A stretch of DNA of 13,248 bases from JABIFK01 sp047619225 (GCA_047619225.1 JBLHJX010000146.1:1-13248); one strand, 5' to 3'; shown: positions 1 to 7,971, counted from the stretch's first letter. The notes: generated by a model from the sequence alone, not told the origin. Numbers and translations: made by a program.

Positions 1-764
1 GGATCTGCAGCACCTGCAGCAATCAATAAACCTGGCTGCCCAGTTAACAACTGTGCCATCACATCTGCCTGCAATGGCGTATATCCCAAATCAACAAGGT
101 CTGGCTTTTGATCTTCGGCATAAAAATGCAAATGAATATGCTCACCCAATAACGTGGGTGCTGTCACAATCCGAATTTGGTAGGCTTGCGCCTTCCAACT
201 TTGCGCAAAAATACCTTCCATAAAACCGCGATCATCTTCCTTTGTTACCAAATTTCCCAGTGTCTTCAACTGCGTTTTCACCGGTTCCGACAACGCACTG
301 ATCATTGTGCCAAGCCCATGCAATCGTCCGTCAGACCGATACAAAATGCGATCACCCAAACGCAGTGGATCGAGGTAAATATCACTGGCACCACAAGCCA
401 TACCGTCGGTCACTATTTTCTGCACCAGGCCTTTAATTCGTTCCTCATCCGACGGCATTGTTCCATTTTCTTCAGATTCTTCAATTGAAACATCCGGTGT
501 CTCGTTATCTTCTGCCACCTCTGATGTCTCAATAGGCAAACGCTTCTCATACAAGTCCAACCAAAAATCCAACGCTTCTGTTAATGTGGTTTTTACCTGG
601 TTTCTTGTACTTTCAAAAACCGCCACATCAGCCTCTGAAAAGTGCAGATCACCTTTGGCGGTTTCACCTTTTAGCTTTCCATCCTTCACCAGTCGGTAAA
701 TTTCTGCCCGCGAAATTACCAGACGTTTCATGGCACCTTCCAAATTTAAAACCACATCAGCCAT
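1..764 (-). CDS. PilB/GspE-type secretion ATPase with N-terminal HTH domain (partial, 3' end missing)
   Basis: The visible 254 codons start at ATG 764, two bases after the upstream mscS stop; GAGAGGA just ahead is the ribosome binding site. Residues about 6-50 look like an excisionase/MerR-type helix-turn-helix (SRAEIYRLVKDGKL, then a short wing ending DLHFSEADVAVFE). Residues about 77-108 are an acidic linker. From about 110 the protein matches the N-terminal part of type II secretion/type IV pilus ATPases: GASDIYLDP and LYRSDGRLH correspond to the family's GASDIHIEP and RYRIDG, followed by APTLLGEHIHLHF and GQPGLLIAAGAADP. The last string aligns with LILVTGPTGSGKT, so the window ends inside the Walker A loop and its GK(S/T) cannot be seen. 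Family members power assembly of pili or secretion pseudopili at the inner membrane. The usual N-terminal GspE domain is absent and replaced by the HTH. Family is fairly certain; the partner machinery is unknown. Confidence 0.75.
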   Translation of the reverse strand, partial: MADVVLNLEGAMKRLVISRAEIYRLVKDGKLKGETAKGDLHFSEADVAVFESTRNQVKTTLTEALDFWLDLYEKRLPIETSEVAEDNETPDVSIEESEENGTMPSDEERIKGLVQKIVTDGMACGASDIYLDPLRLGDRILYRSDGRLHGLGTMISALSEPVKTQLKTLGNLVTKEDDRGFMEGIFAQSWKAQAYQIRIVTAPTLLGEHIHLHFYAEDQKPDLVDLGYTPLQADVMAQLLTGQPGLLIAAGAAD

Positions 765-766
765 GT

Positions 767-1594
767 TCATTCCTCTCGCTTCAAATCAATATCTTTAGAC
801 GGCACAGTCACAGCCAATCCCGCCGTTTCAAATTCTTTCCGCATTTGTGTGATCACATCACCAAACACGGTCATTGTTTCTACATTACTCCAAGCCACCA
901 ATAAAACCTTCACATCCAACGCCGTCACATCAGAAACGGTAAATTGAGGTTCTGGGTCATTAAGCACAGCCTCATGTCGTTTTAACACATCCAAGGCCAG
1001 ATCCCTTACCCACCCCACATTCACATCATATGGCATCGCCATCGGAATGCGAATGGCGCGATCTGTATGCACCGAAAAGTTGGTAATTTTATTTCGCCAA
1101 ATGACCGAATTTGGCACAATAAGACGCACATTATCCAGGGTGTCCAGTGCGGTGTAAGTCATTTTAACTTCGCGGACCACACCCACTTGAGGGGGCGGAC
1201 CAAACTCAATCAAATCACCTTGCTTAAAAGGGCGGGCAGACAACATCATGAGGCCAAAAAAATAATTTGAAATCGACTGCCGTGCACCCAAACCAATAAT
1301 CACACCACTAATACCAAAAGTCGCCAAAAGCGATCCCACCGGAAACCCAGCGGCATTCAGTGCCGACGTAAACATGACAATTAAGACAAGATAACGCAGA
1401 GCCGTACTTGCATATCCCCACAGAATTTCGTCCCATCCCATCCGCTGTGTCGCATTTTCTAACAAGCGCTTGGCCCATTTGGCAGCAAACCAACCAACAG
1501 CAACCAAAAATATCGCTTTAATAAAATTGAGTGTGGTTTCCTCAAGCCAAAAGACCACACGGTCTATATTTTCTATGAAATAGGCTTCTATCAT
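767..1594 (-). CDS. MscS-family mechanosensitive channel (275 aa)
   Basis: Small-conductance mechanosensitive channel of the inner membrane, which opens under membrane tension to release ions and small solutes. Three hydrophobic segments are visible at about 22-40, 62-84 and 88-117. The pore-lining third helix has the family pattern of small residues (FGISGVIIGLGARQSISNYF), followed by the RPFKQGDLIEF entry into the beta domain and the LIVPNS motif (DNVRLIVPNSVIWRNKITNF). Length is close to E. coli MscS (286 aa). ATG 1594 is preceded by GAGGA at a normal distance inside the end of the upstream small ORF; the two genes are three bases apart, and the downstream ATPase follows after two, so translation is probably coupled. 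This is one of three mutually divergent MscS genes in the cluster. Confidence 0.93.
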   Translation of the reverse strand: MIEAYFIENIDRVVFWLEETTLNFIKAIFLVAVGWFAAKWAKRLLENATQRMGWDEILWGYASTALRYLVLIVMFTSALNAAGFPVGSLLATFGISGVIIGLGARQSISNYFFGLMMLSARPFKQGDLIEFGPPPQVGVVREVKMTYTALDTLDNVRLIVPNSVIWRNKITNFSVHTDRAIRIPMAMPYDVNVGWVRDLALDVLKRHEAVLNDPEPQFTVSDVTALDVKVLLVAWSNVETMTVFGDVITQMRKEFETAGLAVTVPSKDIDLKREE

Positions 1595-1597
1595 ATG

Positions 1598-1759
1598 TTA
1601 TGCTTCCTCAACTTTTTTGTTAACATTCCAAATCTCAAAAAAACGTCGCAAGATCGCCTGCTCTACCCGGCCTTTGCGGTAAGCAGGCACAGAGGCAATC
1701 GCATTGTCTACCAGGCCCGAATCACCGAAACGTGTCACCCAACTCTCAATGTAATCCAT
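1598..1759 (-). CDS. 53-aa small protein of unknown function
   Basis: This short ORF fills the gap between the potassium channel and the downstream mscS. It starts at ATG 1759, four bases after the channel stop, with AGGAG overlapping the end of the channel gene at good spacing, and stops with TAA three bases before the mscS start. The protein begins MDYIESWVTRFGDSGLVDNA and continues with VPAYRKGRVEQAILRRFF and a charged tail ending NKKVEEA. It has no signal peptide or clear membrane helix; the C-terminal half could form an amphipathic helix rich in Arg/Lys and aromatic residues. I do not recognise the family. Precise packing, a proper ribosome binding site and protein-like composition argue that it is real. 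A channel-associated regulatory peptide is possible but is inference only. Confidence 0.6.
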   Translation of the reverse strand: MDYIESWVTRFGDSGLVDNAIASVPAYRKGRVEQAILRRFFEIWNVNKKVEEA

Positions 1760-1763
1760 CGTC

Positions 1764-2921
1764 CTACTCCTGTGCATTTACTGCACGACTTGCCATTAAC
1801 CGCCCAGCCATTGTCGAAGGAGAGATCACTTCGTCAACACCAATATGGCGCACCTTCTCAACATTCTCTTCATCTTCTACACGCACCACAATCCTAAAGT
1901 CGGCCTGACTCTTATCGCGATATTCTTTTGCGGTCACCGCGACGAGTGTATTTTCCGAATCGCTGTCAGAAGCAGCGATCAATGCTTGCGCATCCTCCAA
2001 ATTGGCCTGAATAAGTGTCTCCGTTCGTGTGGCATCACCATTAATTACATCATGTCCTTTGGTCTGCAAATAGTGAACAATATCTTCTCGCTTCTCAATC
2101 ACAATATAGGCCACACGTTTCTCTTGCAACTCATCAATCACACTTTCCGCCACATTGCTAAACCCACAAATTACAACATGATCTTCAACCTGTTGAAAAC
2201 GGCTCATCAGACTCAACACTCCTTTCATTCGGCGCTCAACCAGTGGACCGATCACCACAGTCAAGGCCGTAACAAACGATGTCAATCCAATCAAAATCAT
2301 AGAAATGACGAACCACTTGGCATTTTCAGTAACCGGCAACACATCGCCATATCCCAGCGTGCTATAGGTCACAAAGGTGAAATACACGGCATCTGTCCAG
2401 GTCGCAATGCCGTTAAATTCTGAACGCAAGACATACGCCCCACCAATCCCATATCCAAGCGCAAGCACGGTTGTAAACAACGCCATTGCCTGCCCAAGAT
2501 CAAACTGTGTTTCAGACCGCACACTGAAATGCTTTCGAAATGCCACCAACCCTATGAGCAACAGAGCCGAAGGAAAACCCGTTTGTGGCGTAGTCCACCG
2601 ATAAAGAATGTTGGCAAGCGCAAGCGTCAATACAATCAATGCCACAATCCAGGCGCGCCTTTGTCGTTCATAAAGCCCTTTGCCCAAACCCATCAGCAAA
2701 AGCCCAAAAACAACCGACAACATGCCGCTAAACCGCTGCCCAGTTGACAACTGCAAATATTCAGTCACCGACTCAAAAGACTGTATCGAGAGTTGAAATA
2801 AGGGCGCGACACCCGAAACCAGATTGACCAAACCATTGAGAGCAATCACGATTGCAATCAGGGTAGGAATATGATGCTTTTTAATAAAAACAGACATATA
2901 GAGATCCAAAAAAAAGCTCAT
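1764..2921 (-). CDS. Potassium channel with TLGYGD filter and C-terminal RCK (TrkA-N) domain
   Basis: A 385-residue inner-membrane potassium channel. About six hydrophobic segments are visible (near 18-40, 66-83, 90-108, 115-128, 145-165 and 203-228); the pore loop TYSTLGYGD at 185-193 is a canonical potassium selectivity filter. Residues about 247-385 form a cytoplasmic RCK domain (HVVICGFSNVAESVIDEL, then GDATRTETL and ASDSDSENTLVAV). The layout resembles E. coli Kch. The N-terminal four segments show no arginine-rich voltage-sensor helix; the ERQRRAWIVAL stretch instead resembles the helical domain of MprF/LysX-type proteins. The nucleotide-binding glycine pattern is GFSNVA rather than GxGxxG, so NAD binding is doubtful. 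Start ATG 2921 has only a weak AAAGAAG; the in-frame ATG at 2897 is an alternative. The gene follows the second mscS by 38 bases and precedes the small ORF by four. Confidence 0.9.
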   Translation of the reverse strand: MSFFLDLYMSVFIKKHHIPTLIAIVIALNGLVNLVSGVAPLFQLSIQSFESVTEYLQLSTGQRFSGMLSVVFGLLLMGLGKGLYERQRRAWIVALIVLTLALANILYRWTTPQTGFPSALLLIGLVAFRKHFSVRSETQFDLGQAMALFTTVLALGYGIGGAYVLRSEFNGIATWTDAVYFTFVTYSTLGYGDVLPVTENAKWFVISMILIGLTSFVTALTVVIGPLVERRMKGVLSLMSRFQQVEDHVVICGFSNVAESVIDELQEKRVAYIVIEKREDIVHYLQTKGHDVINGDATRTETLIQANLEDAQALIAASDSDSENTLVAVTAKEYRDKSQADFRIVVRVEDEENVEKVRHIGVDEVISPSTMAGRLMASRAVNAQE

Positions 2922-2959
2922 GAAACTTCTTTACAGCAGAACTTTGGTATTGCCGCCTG

Positions 2960-3910
2960 TTAATCTTCTGCGTCAACAAGCTTAACCGTAGGAGGCAGCG
3001 AAGATCTGTCTACAGATTTGAATTCCACTGCCGAATGCGGATAAGCAAACCCTAACTTATCACTTTTTGAAAATGCCTCAACAATCTTGCCTACAATCTC
3101 GCTCGAAATAAGCTGTCGGTCCACTGCAATGCTCTGATACCGCAACCGCATCATGATGCCCGAATCAAAAAACTCTGACCTCACGTTTGGTTCTTTCCCC
3201 GTCAATTTGACAATCTCTCCGGTAACGGCGTTTGCACAGCCAATTAATGTTTGTTCCGCCAATTTATAATCCGAATCATAGGACACCCTGACAGGCACCT
3301 CATCCAAAATGTATTTCGATTCTTCCGACACAGCATAGTTCGTCACCATTTGATCAAACAACACGGCATTGGGAATCAAAATCCCCCGATTAGAAGACTC
3401 TTCGCCACCTACTGTACCGCCCACTTCGCCCAACAAAATGTGTGTTGGCGAAATTTCCAGCACATCACCACGCACCCCCTGAATAATAATCCGATCCCCA
3501 ATCACAAATGGGCGTTTAATCATTACCATCAACCAAGCTGCAACACCCGTTACCGGACGTTGTAATGACCAGCCCAAAATCATACTCACAAAAGCCACCG
3601 TCAACCCCATGGCTGCCAGCGACCCCGACAGGCTGATCACAACAAACACAATACCCGCAAGCATAAACGAATATCGCCACATCGTCAGAAACTGTTGAAT
3701 CTGCGGGTCTGTGCGATTTTGTCGCTTCATCGCCCCAGTGATGAGCCGCATAGAAATTCTGTAAACCACCAACAAAAAGAACAACGTAATGACAGCATAC
3801 AAAACGCCAACAATAGACTCACCCAAAGCCTCTGAAATAGTCAGTTTGATATTCCGAACATAATCAAACGCCTTAACCTGTCCCGAAATTGCCTTCAATG
3901 AATCTACCAT
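2960..3910 (-). CDS. Divergent MscS-family mechanosensitive channel (316 aa)
   Basis: A second MscS-type channel, clearly different from its two neighbours. Predicted helices lie at about 33-54, 75-97 and 100-128, followed by the family's IKRPFVIGDRIIIQG transition into the beta domain. The third helix is less glycine/alanine-rich than usual (LTVAFVSMILGWSLQRPVTG). The beta domain contains an insertion rich in Gly/Glu (GEVGGTVGGEESSNRG) before the conserved ILIPNAVLFDQMVTNY motif. I start it at ATG 3910, which has AGGAAAGG and AGGG upstream; an in-frame TTG at 3955 would add 15 residues but has no ribosome binding site. A 106-base gap separates it from the upstream mscS, the largest in the run. 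The inserted loop may alter gating or ion preference, which is inference. Confidence 0.87.
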   Translation of the reverse strand: MVDSLKAISGQVKAFDYVRNIKLTISEALGESIVGVLYAVITLFFLLVVYRISMRLITGAMKRQNRTDPQIQQFLTMWRYSFMLAGIVFVVISLSGSLAAMGLTVAFVSMILGWSLQRPVTGVAAWLMVMIKRPFVIGDRIIIQGVRGDVLEISPTHILLGEVGGTVGGEESSNRGILIPNAVLFDQMVTNYAVSEESKYILDEVPVRVSYDSDYKLAEQTLIGCANAVTGEIVKLTGKEPNVRSEFFDSGIMMRLRYQSIAVDRQLISSEIVGKIVEAFSKSDKLGFAYPHSAVEFKSVDRSSLPPTVKLVDAED

Positions 3911-3929
3911 GACCCTAACCTTTCCTAAG

Positions 3930-3945
3930 GCCTCCCAAGAGAGGC
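3930..3945 (-). promoter_or_regulatory. Small hairpin in the leader of the second mscS
   Basis: GCCTC and GAGGC arms flank a six-base loop 19 bases upstream of ATG 3910. The minus-strand arm contains GGGAGG, which looks like a ribosome binding site but is too far from the start. The hairpin lies in the 106-base gap between two mscS genes and could affect translation or RNA processing. The evidence is only base pairing, and a chance origin is possible. Confidence 0.25.
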
Positions 3946-4016
3946 TGTGAAACAATTTGCAACGGTTTACTCACCAACACAGTGAATAAAAAAACCACCC
4001 CTCCTATTTGTTTCGC

Positions 4017-4898
4017 CTAAACACCTCCGCGTTCTTTTGTATCTATATCTATTGGCACAGCACTACGCACATGCAAATCTCGCTGAGGAAATGGAATCTG
4101 AATACCTTTTTCACGAAACTTTGTTGCAATGGCAAAATTCAAATCACTTCGAATAAAAAATTGTTGTGGCGGGTCATTTATCCATACCAGCAGTACAAAT
4201 TGCAATGCACTTTCCCCAAAAGCCAAAAATTGCACACGCGGTTCAGGGTCTGACAATACGGACGAATGCGCACGCCCAACGTCTAACAAAACCGACCGTA
4301 CCAGTTCAGCGTCAGAATCAAGAGCAACATGTATAGGCACATGAATACGAGTCCGAACATCTCGATAGCTCCAGTTGGTCACATTCTGAGATATAAAGTG
4401 CGAATTGGGAACAATAATCGACACATTATCCTGCGTATCAACCGTTGTGCTGCGCGCATTGATCGACCGCACCTTGCCCAAAATACCCGCCACATCTACA
4501 AAATCACCCACTTGAATGGGCCGCTCAAACAGCATCACCAAACCACTGATAAAATTGTTGGCCAAATTTTGCAGTCCAAACCCAATCCCCACACCCAATA
4601 CAGCACCAATAGCAGCAATCCCGGTCAAATCCAAACCTATATTATTGAGCGCAACAAACCCACCGCACGTCATGATGGTATAGTGCAAGACACGAGAAAT
4701 CGACTCTTGAACCCCCACACTGATGTGCGCTTGTGTATAAACATTGCGTTTTAAAAACCGAATCAGAAGCTTAGAAAAAACAGCGGTTGCCATCACAATC
4801 AGTATCGTTGTGATCAGCACCATCGGTGTGACTTTCACACTACCCATTGTCACAACCGTACGATCCAATACCGTGCGAATCTGCTCCCAAGCGTTCAT
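4017..4898 (-). CDS. MscS-family mechanosensitive channel (293 aa)
   Basis: The most canonical of the three MscS channels. Helices lie at about 24-43, 67-85 and 92-125. The pore helix AAIGAVLGVGIGFGLQNLAN has the glycine/alanine packing pattern seen in E. coli MscS, followed by ERPIQVGDFVDV, the beta-domain signature TTVDTQDNVSIIVPNSHF and a C-terminal alpha/beta domain. Length is near the 286 residues of E. coli MscS. The protein acts in the inner membrane as a heptameric safety valve releasing ions and osmolytes on hypo-osmotic shock (family knowledge). ATG 4898 has GAGGT at good spacing, and the upstream CASTOR-like gene ends 30 bases before it, consistent with one transcript. Confidence 0.94.
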   Translation of the reverse strand: MNAWEQIRTVLDRTVVTMGSVKVTPMVLITTILIVMATAVFSKLLIRFLKRNVYTQAHISVGVQESISRVLHYTIMTCGGFVALNNIGLDLTGIAAIGAVLGVGIGFGLQNLANNFISGLVMLFERPIQVGDFVDVAGILGKVRSINARSTTVDTQDNVSIIVPNSHFISQNVTNWSYRDVRTRIHVPIHVALDSDAELVRSVLLDVGRAHSSVLSDPEPRVQFLAFGESALQFVLLVWINDPPQQFFIRSDLNFAIATKFREKGIQIPFPQRDLHVRSAVPIDIDTKERGGV

Positions 4899-4928
4899 GC
4901 GTTTACCTCGTCTTTGGTGTGATAGAGA

Positions 4929-6884
4929 TTAGGCTTCTGAAGATGCAGGGGCAATGACATCTCGAACCAGCACGACCAATTCATCCCTTTCATCTAACAC
5001 CCACTGCTTGTCTGGTAAAGGATTCAGTTCCACCCACCCATGTTTTAATCGCACCCCCAGCGCAATTTCACCCCGACAAGCCGCCATCGCTTTCAAATTT
5101 CCAAAATCTACTTTTTGCCCTTCAACACCATAATCAGAGGGTGGGCGAAAAAAGATCTCCGCACCACCAGGCCCAAACAATTCCTCATAAACAATATTAA
5201 GTTCTCGCCTGAGCGCCACCTGTGCCAAAACATGACTTGCCATAGTTGGCGTAACCATCACCTCAGCGCTGTGGCTATCAAACAAGGGCAAATTATCGGC
5301 ATCCATCAATTCAACCAATAAATTGGGGATCTGATGACGCGTACCAAGCACATGTGTCAACACCAGATGACCCACAATGGTACGCGCGTCTGATTCTTCC
5401 GGTGTCTCTAATCTATCACTGCCCAAAATAATCACGTTGTCATAATTGTGCGGGTTCAAAGCTTCCAAATCTGCCAATGATGTGTAATCACCCTCATGAT
5501 GTGTAATGGCAATACCTATCTGCTTTACTCCCTTTTTTATCACATCACTTTCTCGTTCTGCAATGGGCGTCAAAGATAACACATGAATCTCAAATACTTC
5601 ATGCAAATAGCGATCAAATTCTGCCAACAGATCCGCAGCCTTGTGATTCCATCCCAGCAACAAAACTTTTCGCTTGCGCTTCACCAAAGCGTTAGATACA
5701 GTCTGAGGTTGATACGAAGAATGTTTCGTCTGAAAATTCCGGGGCGGTTCACAATCCTCATAATCTCGTGCCAAAAAGACCAAGCGATCACCCGATTCTA
5801 AGATCAAATCCTCGGAAGGATTGAGCATGGGACAAAATGTATCACCCTCAAGGCGCACCACTCCCAACAAGACTGCCCTTGGATATGCACTGCCTAAATC
5901 TCCAAAACGAAAACCAGTAAACTGCTCAGGAGTACGCACGTAGATCTCACTACCATCACCGTGTGATAGAATCTCTCGAAATATCCGTGACAATCCGGGA
6001 TGACGTACATTTTGCGCCATACATCGGGCAACAAACACATCACTGGCAAGAATCTCCATCACACCACGATAGGCTTTTTTCACCATGGGAACCTTATGAG
6101 GATCAAAAATTTCTGTCACCAATTGCGGAAGGGGTCTGGCATTATTGCCAGCATCATGAGTCGCTACCGACAACAGCGTTTTCACAATACGCGTATCCGA
6201 TTCATCGGCGGTGCCATACACAAAATCGCCACCGGGCAAAATAATCGCACCTGCATTTTGAAAATCCACACGTTCCAGATGCTCCACCCGCAGCGGCGTT
6301 CCCGACCGAAATGTGATCTTCTTCGGGTTCCACAACTCACCGAGCGCCGAACGCAATTCCAGCGTACGTTCTAAACTCACATCTTCGGATAATATCACAA
6401 TGTGCAATCCCCGAGCGCCTCTTCTGCGAAGAAATCGACGCACCCGCCCTTCCGAACGCATCAACTCTTCAACAATAGCGGGTGTGCGATTTGTCCAGCC
6501 CAAGATCAAAATGTGATTGCTCCGGGCTATCGGTGTGAGTCCGCGTTCTAAATTGCGAATGGTTTGGTTCAACCACTGCGTCATAATAGCAACCAGCGAC
6601 CCCATAAAAAGCACATACCCCAGCACCGTCACCACCGTTGAAATTATCCGGCGAGCAACACCCTCATCGTCTCCCAAATATCCAGGATCGGTCAAACGCA
6701 AAAATGCCCACCAAATCGCTGTCCCATGTTCATCAAACGGCACATCCGTTGCCTGCACCAGCAAACCACCAACCACAGCAACCAGCCCAACAAGCGACGC
6801 AATCACCAACAACCGAAAATGTGCGCCCCTGAGCAGCAATCGCTCAACATGAAATTTGAATCTATTTCTTAATCGTTCAAACAT
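4929..6884 (-). CDS. CASTOR/POLLUX-type ion channel with tandem RCK domains (651 aa)
   Basis: An inner-membrane cation channel. A first helix at about 23-44 and a second at about 79-103 flank a pore loop with WAFLRLTDPGYLGDDEG. This is not the GYG filter of potassium channels; it corresponds to the acidic filter of the plant nuclear channels CASTOR and POLLUX (known as ADxGNH-like). Two Rossmann-type RCK units follow, one opening with NHILILGWTNRTPAIVEEL near 123 and one with KVLLLGWNHKAADLL near 410. Each has an accompanying TrkA-C-like part, such as FTGFRFGDLGSAYPRAVLLG. The bacterial members are poorly studied; potassium or calcium permeation regulated by ligand binding is inferred from the plant proteins. 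ATG 6884 has GAGAA upstream and lies 28 bases after the aspartoacylase-like gene. Confidence 0.85.
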   Translation of the reverse strand: MFERLRNRFKFHVERLLLRGAHFRLLVIASLVGLVAVVGGLLVQATDVPFDEHGTAIWWAFLRLTDPGYLGDDEGVARRIISTVVTVLGYVLFMGSLVAIMTQWLNQTIRNLERGLTPIARSNHILILGWTNRTPAIVEELMRSEGRVRRFLRRRGARGLHIVILSEDVSLERTLELRSALGELWNPKKITFRSGTPLRVEHLERVDFQNAGAIILPGGDFVYGTADESDTRIVKTLLSVATHDAGNNARPLPQLVTEIFDPHKVPMVKKAYRGVMEILASDVFVARCMAQNVRHPGLSRIFREILSHGDGSEIYVRTPEQFTGFRFGDLGSAYPRAVLLGVVRLEGDTFCPMLNPSEDLILESGDRLVFLARDYEDCEPPRNFQTKHSSYQPQTVSNALVKRKRKVLLLGWNHKAADLLAEFDRYLHEVFEIHVLSLTPIAERESDVIKKGVKQIGIAITHHEGDYTSLADLEALNPHNYDNVIILGSDRLETPEESDARTIVGHLVLTHVLGTRHQIPNLLVELMDADNLPLFDSHSAEVMVTPTMASHVLAQVALRRELNIVYEELFGPGGAEIFFRPPSDYGVEGQKVDFGNLKAMAACRGEIALGVRLKHGWVELNPLPDKQWVLDERDELVVLVRDVIAPASSEA

Positions 6885-6912
6885 GGCATTCTCTTATGTC
6901 CCCGTGTTTATC

Positions 6913-7929
6913 CTACGCCTGTCTATAACCCAACGCAATGGCCCTTTGTGCAGAGTCATCGGCATCTTCCTTTATAATAATCATGTTTATAGCCAGATGC
7001 AAAACCGCATCTCCTCGGTGTACCAAAGGAGAAATCACTTGTCCAATCACCATGCCATCTTGCGGTGCTATAACGGGAAGCGCACTGCTCCCAAATGGAT
7101 CGGCAATAATACCCAGTTGCTGTCCTTTGACCACAAGTTCACCCATGGCCACTTCCAACCGCAAAATACCACTTTGTCGAGCACGCACCCAGGTTGTACG
7201 TGTTGACTCAATCGAAGAGGCTACCGCAGGTGCAATGTCTTCATCCACCATCTCCAATGCGCGCATCACCCGCAGCACCCCATTTACGCCCATCTCAATT
7301 GTTGTCTCATTAAACCGGTGGGGTTCCCCGCCTTCATAAACCAACAATGGAATACCCCTTTTAACGGCCACACGCCTCATAGACCCTTCAGGTCCTGGGC
7401 TGCCCATCATAACGGGTGCAGCAAATGCCTCTGCAATACGCCGTGTTTCTTTGTCTTTCAAATTTGCTCTGACCTGTGGCAAATTCGTCCGGGGCGGTGC
7501 CGCCGTGTGCAAATCAATGCCGTACGTGCATCGATACATCACTTCATGACAGAATAAATATGCCAACCGAGATGCCAAAGACCCGCGCGAAGATCCCGGA
7601 AAGGATCGATTCAAGTCACGTCGATCTGGCAAATACCGCGACTGATAGACAAATCCAAACACATTGATAATCGGCACAGCCACCACAGTACCCTTTAACC
7701 CATACGCGCCAATCTGCGCCATGACACGGCGGATAATTTCAATGCCATTAATTTCATCACCATGGAGTGTTGCACTCAAAAATAATCGCGGCCCAGATTC
7801 TGTACCGTGCAAAACTTCTACCGGCAGTGTCATTTGCGTATGCGTATACAACCGCGCCAGCGGAATGTCTATATTCTGCCGATCACCTGGCTCTACACGC
7901 ACATTACATATTTCAAATGGTTCTTGCAT
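6913..7929 (-). CDS. Succinylglutamate desuccinylase/aspartoacylase (AstE/AspA) family hydrolase
   Basis: A 338-residue zinc carboxypeptidase-fold hydrolase. Visible catalytic elements are H56 and E59 in LHGDEINGIE, the substrate-binding RRDLNRSFPG at 103-112, the third zinc ligand H141 in GIDLHTA, and a likely catalytic E199 in LVYEGGE. The C-terminal part (VRARQSGILRLEVAMGELV ... APQDGMVIG) is the small beta domain typical of this family. Members remove acyl groups from N-acylated acidic amino acids (N-acetylaspartate, N-succinylglutamate) or related compounds; the substrate here cannot be read from sequence. No arginine-succinyltransferase pathway genes are nearby, so an astE role is unlikely, whereas association with RimK-like ligases is a known theme. 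I choose ATG 7929, with AGGAG eight bases upstream; an in-frame TTG at 7935 sits too close to it. It is the first gene of the minus-strand channel run. Confidence 0.88.
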   Translation of the reverse strand: MQEPFEICNVRVEPGDRQNIDIPLARLYTHTQMTLPVEVLHGTESGPRLFLSATLHGDEINGIEIIRRVMAQIGAYGLKGTVVAVPIINVFGFVYQSRYLPDRRDLNRSFPGSSRGSLASRLAYLFCHEVMYRCTYGIDLHTAAPPRTNLPQVRANLKDKETRRIAEAFAAPVMMGSPGPEGSMRRVAVKRGIPLLVYEGGEPHRFNETTIEMGVNGVLRVMRALEMVDEDIAPAVASSIESTRTTWVRARQSGILRLEVAMGELVVKGQQLGIIADPFGSSALPVIAPQDGMVIGQVISPLVHRGDAVLHLAINMIIIKEDADDSAQRAIALGYRQA

Positions 7930-7937
7930 ACACAAGA

Positions 7938-7942
7938 CTCCT
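7938..7942 (-). promoter_or_regulatory. Ribosome binding site of the AstE/AspA-like gene
   Basis: AGGAG on the minus strand, eight bases before ATG 7929. It decides between ATG 7929 and the in-frame TTG 7935. Confidence 0.7.
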
Positions 7943-7971
7943 GTTTAATCTATCTTATTAAATAAAAATTG

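Noticed and set aside
1845..2423. A 192-residue plus-strand ORF opposite the potassium channel
   Set aside because: The sequence is rich in His, Asn and Cys with no domain, as expected for the complement of a real gene.
3908..3955. TTG start at 3955 for the second mscS
   Set aside because: There is no ribosome binding site ahead of it, and ATG 3910 has AGGAAAGG and AGGG upstream.
3926..4005. A possible 27-residue leader peptide after AGGAGGGG in the gap between two mscS genes
   Set aside because: The only GTG near the AGGAGG lies too close to it, and the next starts are too far; no support beyond an open frame.
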